A stretch of 64,000 nucleotides of DNA from Anaerofustis stercorihominis (GCF_005844425.1 NZ_SPHL01000004.1:16064-80063); one strand, 5' to 3'. Positions 24,860 through 34,060 are shown, numbered from the stretch's first letter. Program-made: numbers and translations. Notes: generated by a model not told the origin, from the letters alone.

Positions 24860-26620
24860 ATGCAGCGACAAAAAGATTCTGTAAATCTGATGACATTCAT
24901 TAAACCGCATCAATCAGGCTTTTTGCTTTCTATCATTCTTGCTGTTATCAGCGTCACAAGTGGTATCGTGCCATATTTCGCTGTGGCAAGGATCGTAAAT
25001 CTGCTGATTGGAGGTGAAACGAATTTTTTTGCTTATTTAACATGGGGAATTGTTGCCCTTATAGCTTATCTGATGAAGTCCGTTTTTCATGGGTTATCTA
25101 CCAGATGTTCCCATGAAGCGACATTCCATGTGCTTTCAGAAATACGACAGGCGATTGCGGATAAATTAACGCGTGTTTCTATGGGATATTTGACGGATAC
25201 ACCTTCGGGACGGCTGAAAACAACAATGGTAGAGCGTGTAGAGCAAATGGAAGTCCCTCTGGCACATATCATCCCGGAAATGACTTCTAACCTGCTTGTC
25301 CCCATCGCCATCATTATTTACCTGTTTGTGTTGGATTGGAGAATGGCACTGGTATCCCTGATTACGATACCCATCGGGATGCTCTGTTACATGGCCCAGA
25401 TGAAGGAATACCCTAAAAAATACGGTGCTGTTGTTCAGGCAAGTAAGTATATGAGCGCCACCACTGTGGAGTACATCAATGGGATTGAGGTTATCAAGGC
25501 GTTCAATCAAAGTGCTGCCTCCTATGGAAAGTTTACACAGGCTGTCCGTCAGAGCGTGGATCTCATGCTGGACTGGATGAAATCCACCCAGGGCTATTCT
25601 GCTCTGATGATGACGATTTGGCCTGCTGTACTGATTGGTGTGTTGCCTGTGGGATGCCTGTTCTATATGAACGGCTCTTTGTCTGCTCCGGACTTTATCA
25701 CCATTGCCATTCTTTCTCTTGGCATTATGGGGCCGCTGGTTGCCGCTATCTTTCTGACGGATGATTTTTCTAAAATTGCAACTATCACCGGAGAAATTAC
25801 TGCTGTATTGTCCGAGCCTGATCTGAATCGTCCGTCCCAGAGGAAAAATCTCAAAGGATTGGATATTTCTCTGCGGGATGTGACTTTTGCTTATAAGGAT
25901 ACGCAGGTTCTGAACGGTATCAATCTGGACATCAGACAAGGAACCACAACGGCGTTAGTAGGACCGTCCGGCTCTGGTAAATCCACGATTGCGAAACTCA
26001 TCGCCTCTTATTGGGATGTAGGAGGCGGGCATATCACCATTGGTGGTGTTGACGCAAAAGAACTTCCTCCAGAGCAGGTAATGGATCTGATTGGTTATGT
26101 ATCCCAGGATAATTTTCTGTTCAATTTGTCCGTCCGTGAGAATATCCGCATGGGCAGGCCAGAGGCAACGGATGCCGAAGTTGAGGCGGTGGCAAAGGCT
26201 GCGGGCTGTCATGAGTTTATCATGGGATTGGATCACGGCTATGACACGATTGTGGGAGGTGCTGGCGGACATCTTTCCGGCGGCGAACGGCAACGAGTAG
26301 CTATTGCACGCGCCATGATGAAAAATGCACCCATTGTTATCTTGGATGAGGCAACTTCTTACACGGACCCGGAAAACGAGGCGGTCATTCAGGATGCCAT
26401 AGGACGGCTGACTCACGGAAAGACACTCATTGTGATTGCCCATCGCCTGTCCACCATTACCGGAGCGGAACAAATTGCTGTGGTAGATCACGGTAAGATT
26501 TTGGATGCCGGGACGCATGGAGAACTGTTGGAGCGGTGTCCGCTATATCAGCAAATGTGGGCAGCTCACACGCAGGCGCGAGACAACGATCAGATGGAAG
26601 GAGGTGCGGCGTATGTTTGA
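24860..26620 (+). CDS. Exporter-fold ABC half-transporter A
   Basis: A 586-residue fusion of a six-helix membrane domain (about 1-320) and an ATPase domain with Walker A GPSGSGKST (near residue 368), signature LSGGERQR (near 471) and Walker B IVILDEATS. It is paired with a second half-transporter that overlaps its stop, so the two should form a heterodimer. This fold usually exports, but YbtPQ and IrtAB of the same fold import metal-siderophores. The neighbouring Opp-type importer and DtxR-type regulator make siderophore or metallophore traffic plausible; drug export remains possible. Confidence 0.82.
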   Translation: MQRQKDSVNLMTFIKPHQSGFLLSIILAVISVTSGIVPYFAVARIVNLLIGGETNFFAYLTWGIVALIAYLMKSVFHGLSTRCSHEATFHVLSEIRQAIADKLTRVSMGYLTDTPSGRLKTTMVERVEQMEVPLAHIIPEMTSNLLVPIAIIIYLFVLDWRMALVSLITIPIGMLCYMAQMKEYPKKYGAVVQASKYMSATTVEYINGIEVIKAFNQSAASYGKFTQAVRQSVDLMLDWMKSTQGYSALMMTIWPAVLIGVLPVGCLFYMNGSLSAPDFITIAILSLGIMGPLVAAIFLTDDFSKIATITGEITAVLSEPDLNRPSQRKNLKGLDISLRDVTFAYKDTQVLNGINLDIRQGTTTALVGPSGSGKSTIAKLIASYWDVGGGHITIGGVDAKELPPEQVMDLIGYVSQDNFLFNLSVRENIRMGRPEATDAEVEAVAKAAGCHEFIMGLDHGYDTIVGGAGGHLSGGERQRVAIARAMMKNAPIVILDEATSYTDPENEAVIQDAIGRLTHGKTLIVIAHRLSTITGAEQIAVVDHGKILDAGTHGELLERCPLYQQMWAAHTQARDNDQMEGGAAYV

Positions 26621-28349
26621 CGCATATAAACGGTTCTTTCGATTTTCCGGGACAGAGAAAGGCACCTGGTATAAAGGCATGGCCTTTGAACTGCTGCGGA
26701 GCATTTTTGAGGCGTTACAATTTGTCGCTCTATTGGTAGTGCTGCGGGCATTGGTAGAACAGAACATGACCGGAACCACCGCATGGACAGCTTTGGGAAT
26801 CATGGCGATTAGTGTGGCTGGTGCCGCGTTCTGCTGGTATCTGGCCCACAATAGCGAGGGACATGCCAACTACCGAATGTGCGGAGAAAAGCGTATTCAC
26901 ATCGGTGAACGCATGAAATATATGCCGATGGGTTATTTCAACGCACAGAGCCTTGGCAGTCTTACTGCGGCAGCCACCTCTACAATGTCCGATTTGGAGA
27001 GTATGTCTTTTGCAGTGATCGCCCGGACAGTTGTGGGTATGATCCGGACTACGATTTTTTCTCTGGCGACCATGTGCTTCGACTGGAGAATCGGTCTGGT
27101 GTTCTTTGTTGGGATACTGCTGTTCCTTTGGGTCAATTCCCGACTACTTAAGAAATCCCGTGAGCTTTCCCCAGGGCGATTGACTGCACAGACTAAATTG
27201 GTGGATGCTGTGCTGGAATACATACAGGGCATGAGTGTGGTGCGCGCTTTCCACGGGGATAAAGCGGCAAAACAAACTCTAAACAATACCATCAAAGAAA
27301 CAGAAAATCAAAACTTCAAATTGGAGCGCAAACGCATCCCCTACAATGTGCTGGAGCAGGTTGTTTTGCGTGTTACTTCTGTATTGGCAATCCTGCTTTC
27401 CATCTGGCTTTTCCTGCAAGGGAATATGTCGCTGTTCACCTGCTTGATGATGGTGGTATCTGCGTTCCTGGTATATAGCGAATTGGAATCGGCTGGTGAG
27501 ATGTTCTTTATGCTGCCGATGATTGATACTTCCATTGACCGGGTAGAGGAAATTGACCGGGCACCCAGGATGGATGAGGGCGGCTCTGTTCAGGTGCCGA
27601 AAAGCCATGACATTTCATTTGAGCATGTGGACTTCTCCTATGGAGATCGGAAAATCATTGATGATGTGAGCTTCACAATTCCAGAAGCCACGACTACCGC
27701 TATTGTGGGACCCTCCGGTTCCGGCAAAACAACGCTTACCAGCCTTATGGCCCGGTTCTGGGATGTGAACAAAGGCTCCGTGAAATTGGGCGGTATTGAT
27801 GTAAAAGACTATTCGCTGGACAGCTTGATGAGCAATTTCAGTATGGTCTTTCAGAATGTGTATTTGTTCAACGACAGTATTGAAAATAACATCAAGTTTG
27901 GTAAGCCGGCGGCCAGTCATGAAGAAGTGGTGGCTGCGGCAAAAGCCGCCCGGTGCCATGATTTCATTATGGCGCTGCCTGACGGCTATGACACGGTGAT
28001 TGGTGAAGGAGGAGCCACAATATCCGGCGGTGAGCGTCAGCGGCTTTCCATAGCCAGAGCCATGCTGAAGGATGCTCCCATCGTAATTTTGGACGAGGCA
28101 ACCGCAAATGTTGATCCGGAGAATGAGGCGGAACTTCAAGCGGCCATTGAAGCATTAACCGGAGGCAAGACCATTATTATGATCGCCCATCGACTGAAAA
28201 CGGTGCGCCATGCAAACCAGATTTTAGTGGTGGATCACGGAAGGATTGTTCAACACGGCACCCACGACCAACTCATCCAGCAAAAGGGCATTTACGCTGA
28301 TTTCATTTTGAATCGTAAAGCTGCGATTGACTGGAAAATCAACGCATAG
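26613..28349 (+). CDS. Exporter-fold ABC half-transporter B
   Basis: A 578-residue partner of the preceding gene. The ATG at 26613 lies in the overlap and follows GGAAGGAGG. The membrane domain is followed by Walker A GPSGSGKTT, signature ISGGERQR, Walker B IVILDEATANVD and the switch HRLKTV. Both half-transporters have complete ATPase motifs, so both sites may be active. Operon position before oppB-like genes suggests a common substrate such as a metal-chelate. Confidence 0.82.
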   Translation: MFDAYKRFFRFSGTEKGTWYKGMAFELLRSIFEALQFVALLVVLRALVEQNMTGTTAWTALGIMAISVAGAAFCWYLAHNSEGHANYRMCGEKRIHIGERMKYMPMGYFNAQSLGSLTAAATSTMSDLESMSFAVIARTVVGMIRTTIFSLATMCFDWRIGLVFFVGILLFLWVNSRLLKKSRELSPGRLTAQTKLVDAVLEYIQGMSVVRAFHGDKAAKQTLNNTIKETENQNFKLERKRIPYNVLEQVVLRVTSVLAILLSIWLFLQGNMSLFTCLMMVVSAFLVYSELESAGEMFFMLPMIDTSIDRVEEIDRAPRMDEGGSVQVPKSHDISFEHVDFSYGDRKIIDDVSFTIPEATTTAIVGPSGSGKTTLTSLMARFWDVNKGSVKLGGIDVKDYSLDSLMSNFSMVFQNVYLFNDSIENNIKFGKPAASHEEVVAAAKAARCHDFIMALPDGYDTVIGEGGATISGGERQRLSIARAMLKDAPIVILDEATANVDPENEAELQAAIEALTGGKTIIMIAHRLKTVRHANQILVVDHGRIVQHGTHDQLIQQKGIYADFILNRKAAIDWKINA

Positions 28350-28366
28350 TGCAGGGAGGCGGAGGT

Positions 28367-29299
28367 GTGAGTACAAAAAGATTTCTACTCCAAAAAATTT
28401 TACAACTTTTTTTAACCTTATTTCTGGTAACGGCGATCACTTTTATCCTGATGCAGCTTTCGCCCATCGATGCCGCCGAAGCCTACTCGCGCCGTATATT
28501 CACGGTCGATGAGACGCGTATTGAAGCAGTGCGTGAGCAGATGGGATTGAATCGCCCGATTGTCGTCCAGTATCTGGACTGGCTGAACGATTTGCTTCAT
28601 TTTGACTTGGGAAATTCATATGTGGACAATCGGGATGTTTTCCTTATTGTCGGGTCAGCCCTAAAGGAAACTGCCTGTATTGTGCTACTATCTGCGGTTC
28701 TTCAAGCGGTTGGGGCACTGATATTGGGGGTTCTGCTCTATCTGACACGAAAGAATGTGATCGGCAAAATCCTGGCATTTGCGTCCATCGCGGCAATATC
28801 AATCCCAGCGTTTTATTTGGCAACTTCATTTATTGATGTGGTAGCCGTGAGGTGGAACCTGATTAGTGTATCCGGAAATACAGGTTTAATGAGATACCTT
28901 CCGGCGGCACTCTGTCTGGCGGTTGGCGGGATTGCTTTTTTCGGACAAATGCTTTCAAAGGCAATTCAGCAGGCCATGAGCGAGGACAGTGTTCTCTACG
29001 CCCGTTGCAGGGGGTTAAGCGATCCTTATATTGTAGTGCGCTACGCTATGCCCCAGGCTATCATCTCTACGGTTCCGACATTTATGCAGATGATGGGAAT
29101 GTGTATGGCGGGGTCCGCCATAGTGGAAAACATTTTTTCTCTTCCAGGATTGGGGTATCGGATTGTAAACAGCCTGACAAATCGTGATCTGCCCGTGATT
29201 TATGCAACGGTGCTGTTTCTTGCTTTTGCACTGGTGATTTTCAACATTCTGGCAGACATTATCCAGCGCCTGCTCCAGACACGAAAGGGGGACCTGTAA
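28367..29299 (+). CDS. OppB/NikB-type ABC permease
   Basis: A 310-residue permease. The start is GTG 28367, preceded by GGGAGGCGGAG; the reading frame extends further upstream but with no better start. It contains the N-terminal helix (FLTLFLVTAITFILMQLSP), an AREQMGLNRP-like loop (VREQMGLNRPIVVQYLDW) and the EAA-like segment ARCRGLSDPYIVVRYAMPQA. It belongs to the dipeptide/nickel permease family. It overlaps the next gene by one base (TAATG) and forms a heterodimer with it. Confidence 0.88.
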   Translation: MSTKRFLLQKILQLFLTLFLVTAITFILMQLSPIDAAEAYSRRIFTVDETRIEAVREQMGLNRPIVVQYLDWLNDLLHFDLGNSYVDNRDVFLIVGSALKETACIVLLSAVLQAVGALILGVLLYLTRKNVIGKILAFASIAAISIPAFYLATSFIDVVAVRWNLISVSGNTGLMRYLPAALCLAVGGIAFFGQMLSKAIQQAMSEDSVLYARCRGLSDPYIVVRYAMPQAIISTVPTFMQMMGMCMAGSAIVENIFSLPGLGYRIVNSLTNRDLPVIYATVLFLAFALVIFNILADIIQRLLQTRKGDL

Positions 29300-30081
29300 T
29301 GAAACATTTGAAATGGATAATTCCGGTCCTCATCATTATTTTTTGTTTTCTCGGATTTCTTATCGCACCACATGACCCGGAGGCGATGGATATTGTTAAC
29401 AAGTATGCGCCATTCAGTGCAGAGTTCCCTTTGGGGACCGACCAGTTTGGTCGCTGTGAATTATCCCGACTTTTGTATGGCGGTTATGTGACCCTCGGTA
29501 TTGTGTTGCTGGGCGGAGGCATTGTGCTTGTTCTTGGTACGCTGATCGGATTATGGCTGGGCAGAGCAAATGCCGCCAGAAGTTTGGTGTTCAGTAGCTT
29601 GCTGGACGCTGTGACAGCGATCCCACCTTTAGCTTACCTTATCATTTTTGTCGGGATATGGGGAAACAGCATCCCTACGATGCTGGTGGCGCTGACGGTC
29701 TCTCTGATTTTGAGGATGATTAAACTGGTCAAAACACAGACAGAGATTGAACTGGATAAGGCTTATGTATTGTGCGCGGTGTCCTCCGGGGCCTCCCGCA
29801 GCAGGGTGTTATTTGTCCATATCTTGCCGAACATTATCCGACCCTTGGTACATTTCCTCTGCCTGTCCTGCGCGGAAATGATTATGAATATCTCGGCGTT
29901 TTCCTTTATCGGGCTAACCTTGGGCGATGATGTGATTGACTGGGGTTCGATGCTCTCCGAGGGGCGCAGTATGCTGATGACCCATCCATCGTTGCTTTTC
30001 CTGCCGATACTATTTATTTTCCTGTGTACCTTGGCCTTTAATTTGTTGGCAAAACAGTTGGAGGGAGGTGACGCGGCATGA
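29299..30081 (+). CDS. OppC/NikC-type ABC permease
   Basis: A 260-residue permease of the dipeptide/nickel family with APHDPEAMD near the N-terminus, the characteristic PLGTDQFGRCELSRLLYGG and the EAA loop VSSGASRSRVLFVHILPN. The ATG at 29299 overlaps the oppB-like stop. It overlaps the following ATPase gene by four bases, so the transporter genes are tightly coupled. Confidence 0.88.
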   Translation: MKHLKWIIPVLIIIFCFLGFLIAPHDPEAMDIVNKYAPFSAEFPLGTDQFGRCELSRLLYGGYVTLGIVLLGGGIVLVLGTLIGLWLGRANAARSLVFSSLLDAVTAIPPLAYLIIFVGIWGNSIPTMLVALTVSLILRMIKLVKTQTEIELDKAYVLCAVSSGASRSRVLFVHILPNIIRPLVHFLCLSCAEMIMNISAFSFIGLTLGDDVIDWGSMLSEGRSMLMTHPSLLFLPILFIFLCTLAFNLLAKQLEGGDAA

Positions 30082-30881
30082 TAGAGGTCAAAAACCTGTC
30101 TGTTCAAACATCAAAAGGAGTCGTTCTGCTGGATCATGTGGAGTTTACCTTGACCCCTGGTGTCTGTACTGGATTGACCGGTGCCAGCGGCTCCGGCAAA
30201 ACCACCCTCTTAAAGGCGCTGATGGGGGTATCAGATGGGGATGTATCCATTAACTCTGGACAAATATTGCTGGATGGAGAGGACCTGCTAAAAAAGCCAG
30301 AAAAAGTGCGGCGGGATCTCTGCGGGACAACTTTGGGATTTATTCCGCAAAACCCGATGACTGCTTTCAATCTCCATGTGCCAGTTGGGACACAGATGTC
30401 AGAGACATTTCGGAAACGGCTTCGATTAGACAAAAATGCTGCCCGCAAACTTAGTATGGATGTTTTGCAAAAGGTCAATCTTCTGGATACGAATCGGGTT
30501 TATCGTTCCTATCCCGGCCAGCTATCCGGAGGTATGCTTCAGCGGGCAACTATGGCGATTTTAATTGGCCTTTCCCCTCGGTACATCTTTGCAGATGAGC
30601 CGACCTCCGCTTTGGATGAAGAAAACAAGGCGTATCTGAACCAAGAGTTGACGCAAATGAAACAAAAGGCAGCAATTCTGTTTGTGTCCCATGATGATGC
30701 AGCTATTCGCACTCTCTGTGATGAGCTGCTTGTGATGCAGAGCGGAATCATTGTGGAGCGTGGCACAACGGCAGATTTGTTTGCCACCCCTCATAAGGAG
30801 TGGACAAAAGAGTTCGTGCGTCTGGCTATGGTTGAGGAAGGAGGTGGCTGGACATGGAAGAAATCCAAGTCCGAAATGTGA
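30078..30881 (+). CDS. OppD/NikD-type ABC ATPase
   Basis: A 267-residue ATPase with Walker A GASGSGKTT, a Q-loop (GFIPQNPMTAFN), signature LSGGMLQR and Walker B YIFADEPTSALD. A ribosome-binding site GGAGGGAGG precedes the ATG at 30078. The C-terminus runs 28 bases into the next gene. It lacks the longer C-terminal region of full OppD proteins and is nearer NikD in size. Confidence 0.87.
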   Translation: MIEVKNLSVQTSKGVVLLDHVEFTLTPGVCTGLTGASGSGKTTLLKALMGVSDGDVSINSGQILLDGEDLLKKPEKVRRDLCGTTLGFIPQNPMTAFNLHVPVGTQMSETFRKRLRLDKNAARKLSMDVLQKVNLLDTNRVYRSYPGQLSGGMLQRATMAILIGLSPRYIFADEPTSALDEENKAYLNQELTQMKQKAAILFVSHDDAAIRTLCDELLVMQSGIIVERGTTADLFATPHKEWTKEFVRLAMVEEGGGWTWKKSKSEM

Positions 30882-31582
30882 GCAAAGACTTTCTGGACGC
30901 CTCTGGCAAGCCCTTTCATGCGATAAGAGACATTTCATTTACATGGGTAAAAGGGGAAAATATCAGTTTTACCGGGGAAAGCGGTAGTGGAAAAAGCACA
31001 ATGGCCCGCCTCTTAATCGGTTTGGAACGCCCCACCAGTGGCGAGATTTTGCTGGATGGCGAGAACATTGCCAAATGGAGTTATGGACAGTGGCGTAGCC
31101 ATCGCACAAAGATACAGGCCGTTTTCCAGGATGCCACTGGCAGCCTGAACCGCAGGCTCTCCGTAGGGCATAACTTGGAGGAAGCATTGCGCAATTTGAC
31201 CAAGTTATCTTCCGAGGAGCGTAAAAAGAGAATTTTAGAACTGATGGATCTGACGGCCACCAGCAGAAAACTATTGGATACGCCAACCAAAAACCTATCC
31301 GGTGGTGAGCAGCGGCGCGTTGCACTGCTGCGGGCGCTGGCTGTGCGGCCTGACTATCTTATTTTGGATGAGTTAACCAGCGGACTTGATCTGATCTCTC
31401 AAAAGGCGATTCGGGAGGTTCTGGAGGCATACCATCGGGAATACCGGTGCAGTTATTTCCTTATCACCCACGATATGAAATTCGCCTATCGCCTGTCCCA
31501 GCGCATTTATGAGCTGGAAAGCGGGCAAATCGTTAATATCGGTCAATCTAATATTGACATAAATTCACAAGAAAGGAAGTAA
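30854..31582 (+). CDS. OppF/NikE-type ABC ATPase
   Basis: A 242-residue ATPase with GESGSGKSTMARLLIGLE (Walker A), QDATGSLNRRLSV (the family's Q-loop with N-P replaced by T-G), signature LSGGEQRR and Walker B LILDELTSGLD, where Glu is followed by Leu instead of the usual Pro. It starts inside the upstream gene and ends three bases before the binding-protein gene. Confidence 0.87.
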   Translation: MEEIQVRNVSKDFLDASGKPFHAIRDISFTWVKGENISFTGESGSGKSTMARLLIGLERPTSGEILLDGENIAKWSYGQWRSHRTKIQAVFQDATGSLNRRLSVGHNLEEALRNLTKLSSEERKKRILELMDLTATSRKLLDTPTKNLSGGEQRRVALLRALAVRPDYLILDELTSGLDLISQKAIREVLEAYHREYRCSYFLITHDMKFAYRLSQRIYELESGQIVNIGQSNIDINSQERK

Positions 31583-31585
31583 ACC

Positions 31586-33211
31586 ATGAAAAAATCAAAA
31601 CTTGCTCGTCTCATTGCGGCCATTTGTTGTTTCGCCATGCTCCTTGCTGCTTGCAGCAGTAATCAGACACCTGCGGAGTCTGGCGGCGATGGATCAACTA
31701 CGGCAGACTCTGAAAAGAAAGTGCTGACCTACGCTATTGGAGCAGAAACCACAGACCTCTCCACCCTCTACATGAACAACTCCCTGTGCTGCACATCCAA
31801 GTTGGTGTATGAGAATCTGGTGGACTTTGACAACGGAGAAATTGTCCCCGGCTTGGCCGAAAGCTGGGAATACAATGATGACCAGACAGAGCTCACCTTC
31901 CATCTGCGGCAGGGAGTTACCTTCCACAATGGAGAGCCGTTCAATGCGGAGGCGGTCAAGACCAACCTGGAACATAAGCAATCTAACCCGTCCTTTTACA
32001 GTTTGAAGGGCATTACCGATATTCAAGAGATTGAGATTGTCGATGAATACACCATCACGCTCCATTACGACCATCCTTTCTATGCCTACCTTCAGGATTT
32101 TTGCTGGCCAGATGTAAACCCCATGAGCGCGCCAGAGTACATCATCCCCGGTGACTTCCAGACTATCTCCGGCGTGGCAGGCACCGGCCCTTATATCTAT
32201 GACGAGTATGTGGCCGGCGAGTACACTCGCTTTGTTCGGAACGAGGACTATTGGGGAGAAACACCCTATTGGGATGAGATTATCGTCAAATACATTCCTG
32301 ACTCGACCTCCCGCCTCCAGGCTCTCCAGACCGGCGAGATTGACATGATCTACGGGGGCACGCTTCTGACCTATGAGGAATACGACCAGGCTCTTGCTAT
32401 GGATGGTATCGACGGGCAGATGGCCGAAAAAGATACCCGTGTGCAAGTAATCACGACCAATGCTACCAGCCCCTATTTGTCTGATATTCGTGTACGGCAG
32501 GCCATAGCCTATGCCATTGATAAAGAGGAAATGTCCGTAGCTATTTCTAACGGTTATGAACCTCCGGCAGACATCCCGGCCACCCGTGATACTCCCTATG
32601 CGGATGTGGAGTTGGAAACAACTTATGACTATGATCCGGATATGGCAAATCAGCTTCTGGATGAGGCTGGATGGTTGATGAATGAAAGCACCGGTATCCG
32701 TGAAAAAGATGGAGAACCGTTGAGTCTCTTGCTCACACTGGAGACTGGCAGCACATCTGTTAGTATGCCTACTGCCGAAGTCATCAAGAGCCAGCTTGCA
32801 GAAGTGGGAATGGATATTACGATTTACGGGACTGAGCAGATGCAATGGTATGCCGATTATCTGGAAGGCAAGTTCGATCTGACCTTGTGGCATTGCCAGT
32901 ACGCCTTTGCATCTCCCCATTGCTGGTTTACCCCTATGGACAGCATGGTGCCGCAAACGCCCTCTCTGCCTGGTATTGAAGGCTCTGACGAGTTCCTTGC
33001 TACCATCAAAGAATTGACCAATATGTCGGATGAGCAGGAAGTCCGGGATACTTATACCTACCTGTTTAACTACGATGTAGGCAATGTGCTGGATATTCCG
33101 CTTACTTATCAAAAGGATATGCTTGTTTATAACACTGACAAGATTGCAGGCTATACCTTCACAGGTACACCTTGCTTCTTTGATATTCTGTCTCTGGAAC
33201 CCGCAGAATAA
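31586..33211 (+). CDS. Substrate-binding lipoprotein, peptide/nickel family
   Basis: A 541-residue family 5 binding protein. The signal peptide ends in lipobox LAAC with lipidated Cys23, followed by a Ser/Thr/Gly-rich linker. Family hallmarks include GLAESWEYNDDQTELTFHLR, VTFHNGEPFNAEAVK and VRQAIAYAIDKEEM. These proteins bind oligopeptides, nickel complexes or opine metallophores (NikA, CntA). Several Trp and His residues near the C-terminus (LWHCQYAFASPHCWF) could shape a metal-chelate pocket; this is speculative. Confidence 0.88.
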   Translation: MKKSKLARLIAAICCFAMLLAACSSNQTPAESGGDGSTTADSEKKVLTYAIGAETTDLSTLYMNNSLCCTSKLVYENLVDFDNGEIVPGLAESWEYNDDQTELTFHLRQGVTFHNGEPFNAEAVKTNLEHKQSNPSFYSLKGITDIQEIEIVDEYTITLHYDHPFYAYLQDFCWPDVNPMSAPEYIIPGDFQTISGVAGTGPYIYDEYVAGEYTRFVRNEDYWGETPYWDEIIVKYIPDSTSRLQALQTGEIDMIYGGTLLTYEEYDQALAMDGIDGQMAEKDTRVQVITTNATSPYLSDIRVRQAIAYAIDKEEMSVAISNGYEPPADIPATRDTPYADVELETTYDYDPDMANQLLDEAGWLMNESTGIREKDGEPLSLLLTLETGSTSVSMPTAEVIKSQLAEVGMDITIYGTEQMQWYADYLEGKFDLTLWHCQYAFASPHCWFTPMDSMVPQTPSLPGIEGSDEFLATIKELTNMSDEQEVRDTYTYLFNYDVGNVLDIPLTYQKDMLVYNTDKIAGYTFTGTPCFFDILSLEPAE

Positions 33212-33230
33212 AAAAAGGGGGAATAATACA

Positions 33231-33602
33231 ATGAAACTCCATGCATCGGGAGAAGATTACCTGGAGGCTATCCTCGTTCTCCATAAGAAGATGGGCATGG
33301 TGCGCTCCGTAGATGTAGCCCGGTACATGGAGGTTACAAAGCCCAGCGTGTGCCATGCGGTGGCTACCTTGCGGGATGGAGGCTTTCTCATAATGGACGA
33401 AGATCGCTTTCTCCATCTGACAGATGTGGGCCGTGAGGTCGCTGAGAAAATCTACGAGCGCCATTGCTTCTTTACCGAGCAGCTTATTGCGGCGGGTGTT
33501 GACCCCAAGACTGCGGAGGCCGATGCCTGCCGGATTGAACACATCATCAGTAATGAGAGCTTTGCGCGGTTGAAAGAGGCGGCCACGCAGGAACAGAATT
33601 GA
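33231..33602 (+). CDS. DtxR/MntR-family metal-dependent regulator
   Basis: A 123-residue protein with an N-terminal winged helix (SGEDYLEAILVLHKK, then VDVARYMEVTKPSVCHAV) and a metal-binding dimerisation domain. Alignment from memory with MntR and DtxR puts metal ligands at Asp9, Glu12, His78, Cys100, Glu103 and His104. The segment DACRIEHIIS is DtxR/IdeR-like (Cys), while Asp9 is MntR-like. It has no SH3-like third domain. As the last gene of the transport operon it should repress uptake when the metal is plentiful. Whether iron or manganese is sensed is open. Confidence 0.85.
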   Translation: MKLHASGEDYLEAILVLHKKMGMVRSVDVARYMEVTKPSVCHAVATLRDGGFLIMDEDRFLHLTDVGREVAEKIYERHCFFTEQLIAAGVDPKTAEADACRIEHIISNESFARLKEAATQEQN

Positions 33603-33801
33603 ACCGAATACGCCAAACTATCCTGCCCCGCTAAACGGGGAAAGAAAAAAACCGTTGCGGGGCAGGTGGTTTCGTGCGCGCAATTCGCATTTTCACCCAA
33701 GCGGCGGTTTTGAAATACATTTCAAGGCCGCCGTTCTTCATGCCCTTATGAGAATGACGACCCTATGCTGAATGTTACGGCGGCTTTAGGAGGGAGCCGC
33801 C

Positions 33802-34041
33802 GTGAAGCACAGAGAGCTTCGACATAATCCGGCAGGAATTTACCTGCCTCAAAAATGCCTGTCCCTGGCAGCGGGGACTTATACCCAAGAAGATGAACTA
33901 TACGATGTAAGTCAATATCAAAATACACCAGATAGCGTCTGGCTGGATTATATCCAGTCAGGCGTTTTTTGTCATATCCTGCGGTTCTCCGTTGGGTGCC
34001 GTTCTCCACCGCCCCATTTCAATTCACCCGTCAACCCCTGA
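33802..34041 (+). CDS. Leader protein, copy 2, intact
   Basis: A 79-residue frame from GTG 33802 with AGGAGGG at 33789-33795 in a hairpin loop. The sequence (HRELRHNPAGIYLPQKC, SLAAGTYTQEDELYD, DSVWLDYIQSGVFCHILRF) is matched by the -1 frame of copy 1 at the protein level, which argues for translation. The frame runs through the attenuator hairpin at 33936-33970 and stops in the inverted repeat before the sigma-like gene. I do not recognise the family. A regulatory leader whose translation prevents termination is my preferred reading. Confidence 0.65.
   Translation: MKHRELRHNPAGIYLPQKCLSLAAGTYTQEDELYDVSQYQNTPDSVWLDYIQSGVFCHILRFSVGCRSPPPHFNSPVNP
33936..33970 (+). terminator. Attenuator hairpin inside leader copy 2
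   Basis: CGTCTGGCTGG (33936-33946) and CCAGTCAGGCG (33954-33964) form a stem followed by TTTTTT. It is within the leader coding region, as in copy 1. Loop sequences differ between copies while the stem arms are unchanged. Confidence 0.75.
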
Positions 34042-34050
34042 ATTGAAATG
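34015..34050. promoter_or_regulatory. 12-bp inverted repeat before the sigma-like gene, copy 2
   Basis: CATTTCAATTCA (34015-34026) and TGAATTGAAATG (34039-34050) are identical to the arms in copy 1, with the same 12-base spacer length. It adjoins the ribosome-binding site GGAGG of the gene at 34061. The leader stop codon lies in the right arm. Confidence 0.75.
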
Positions 34051-34060
34051 GAGGACAAGT

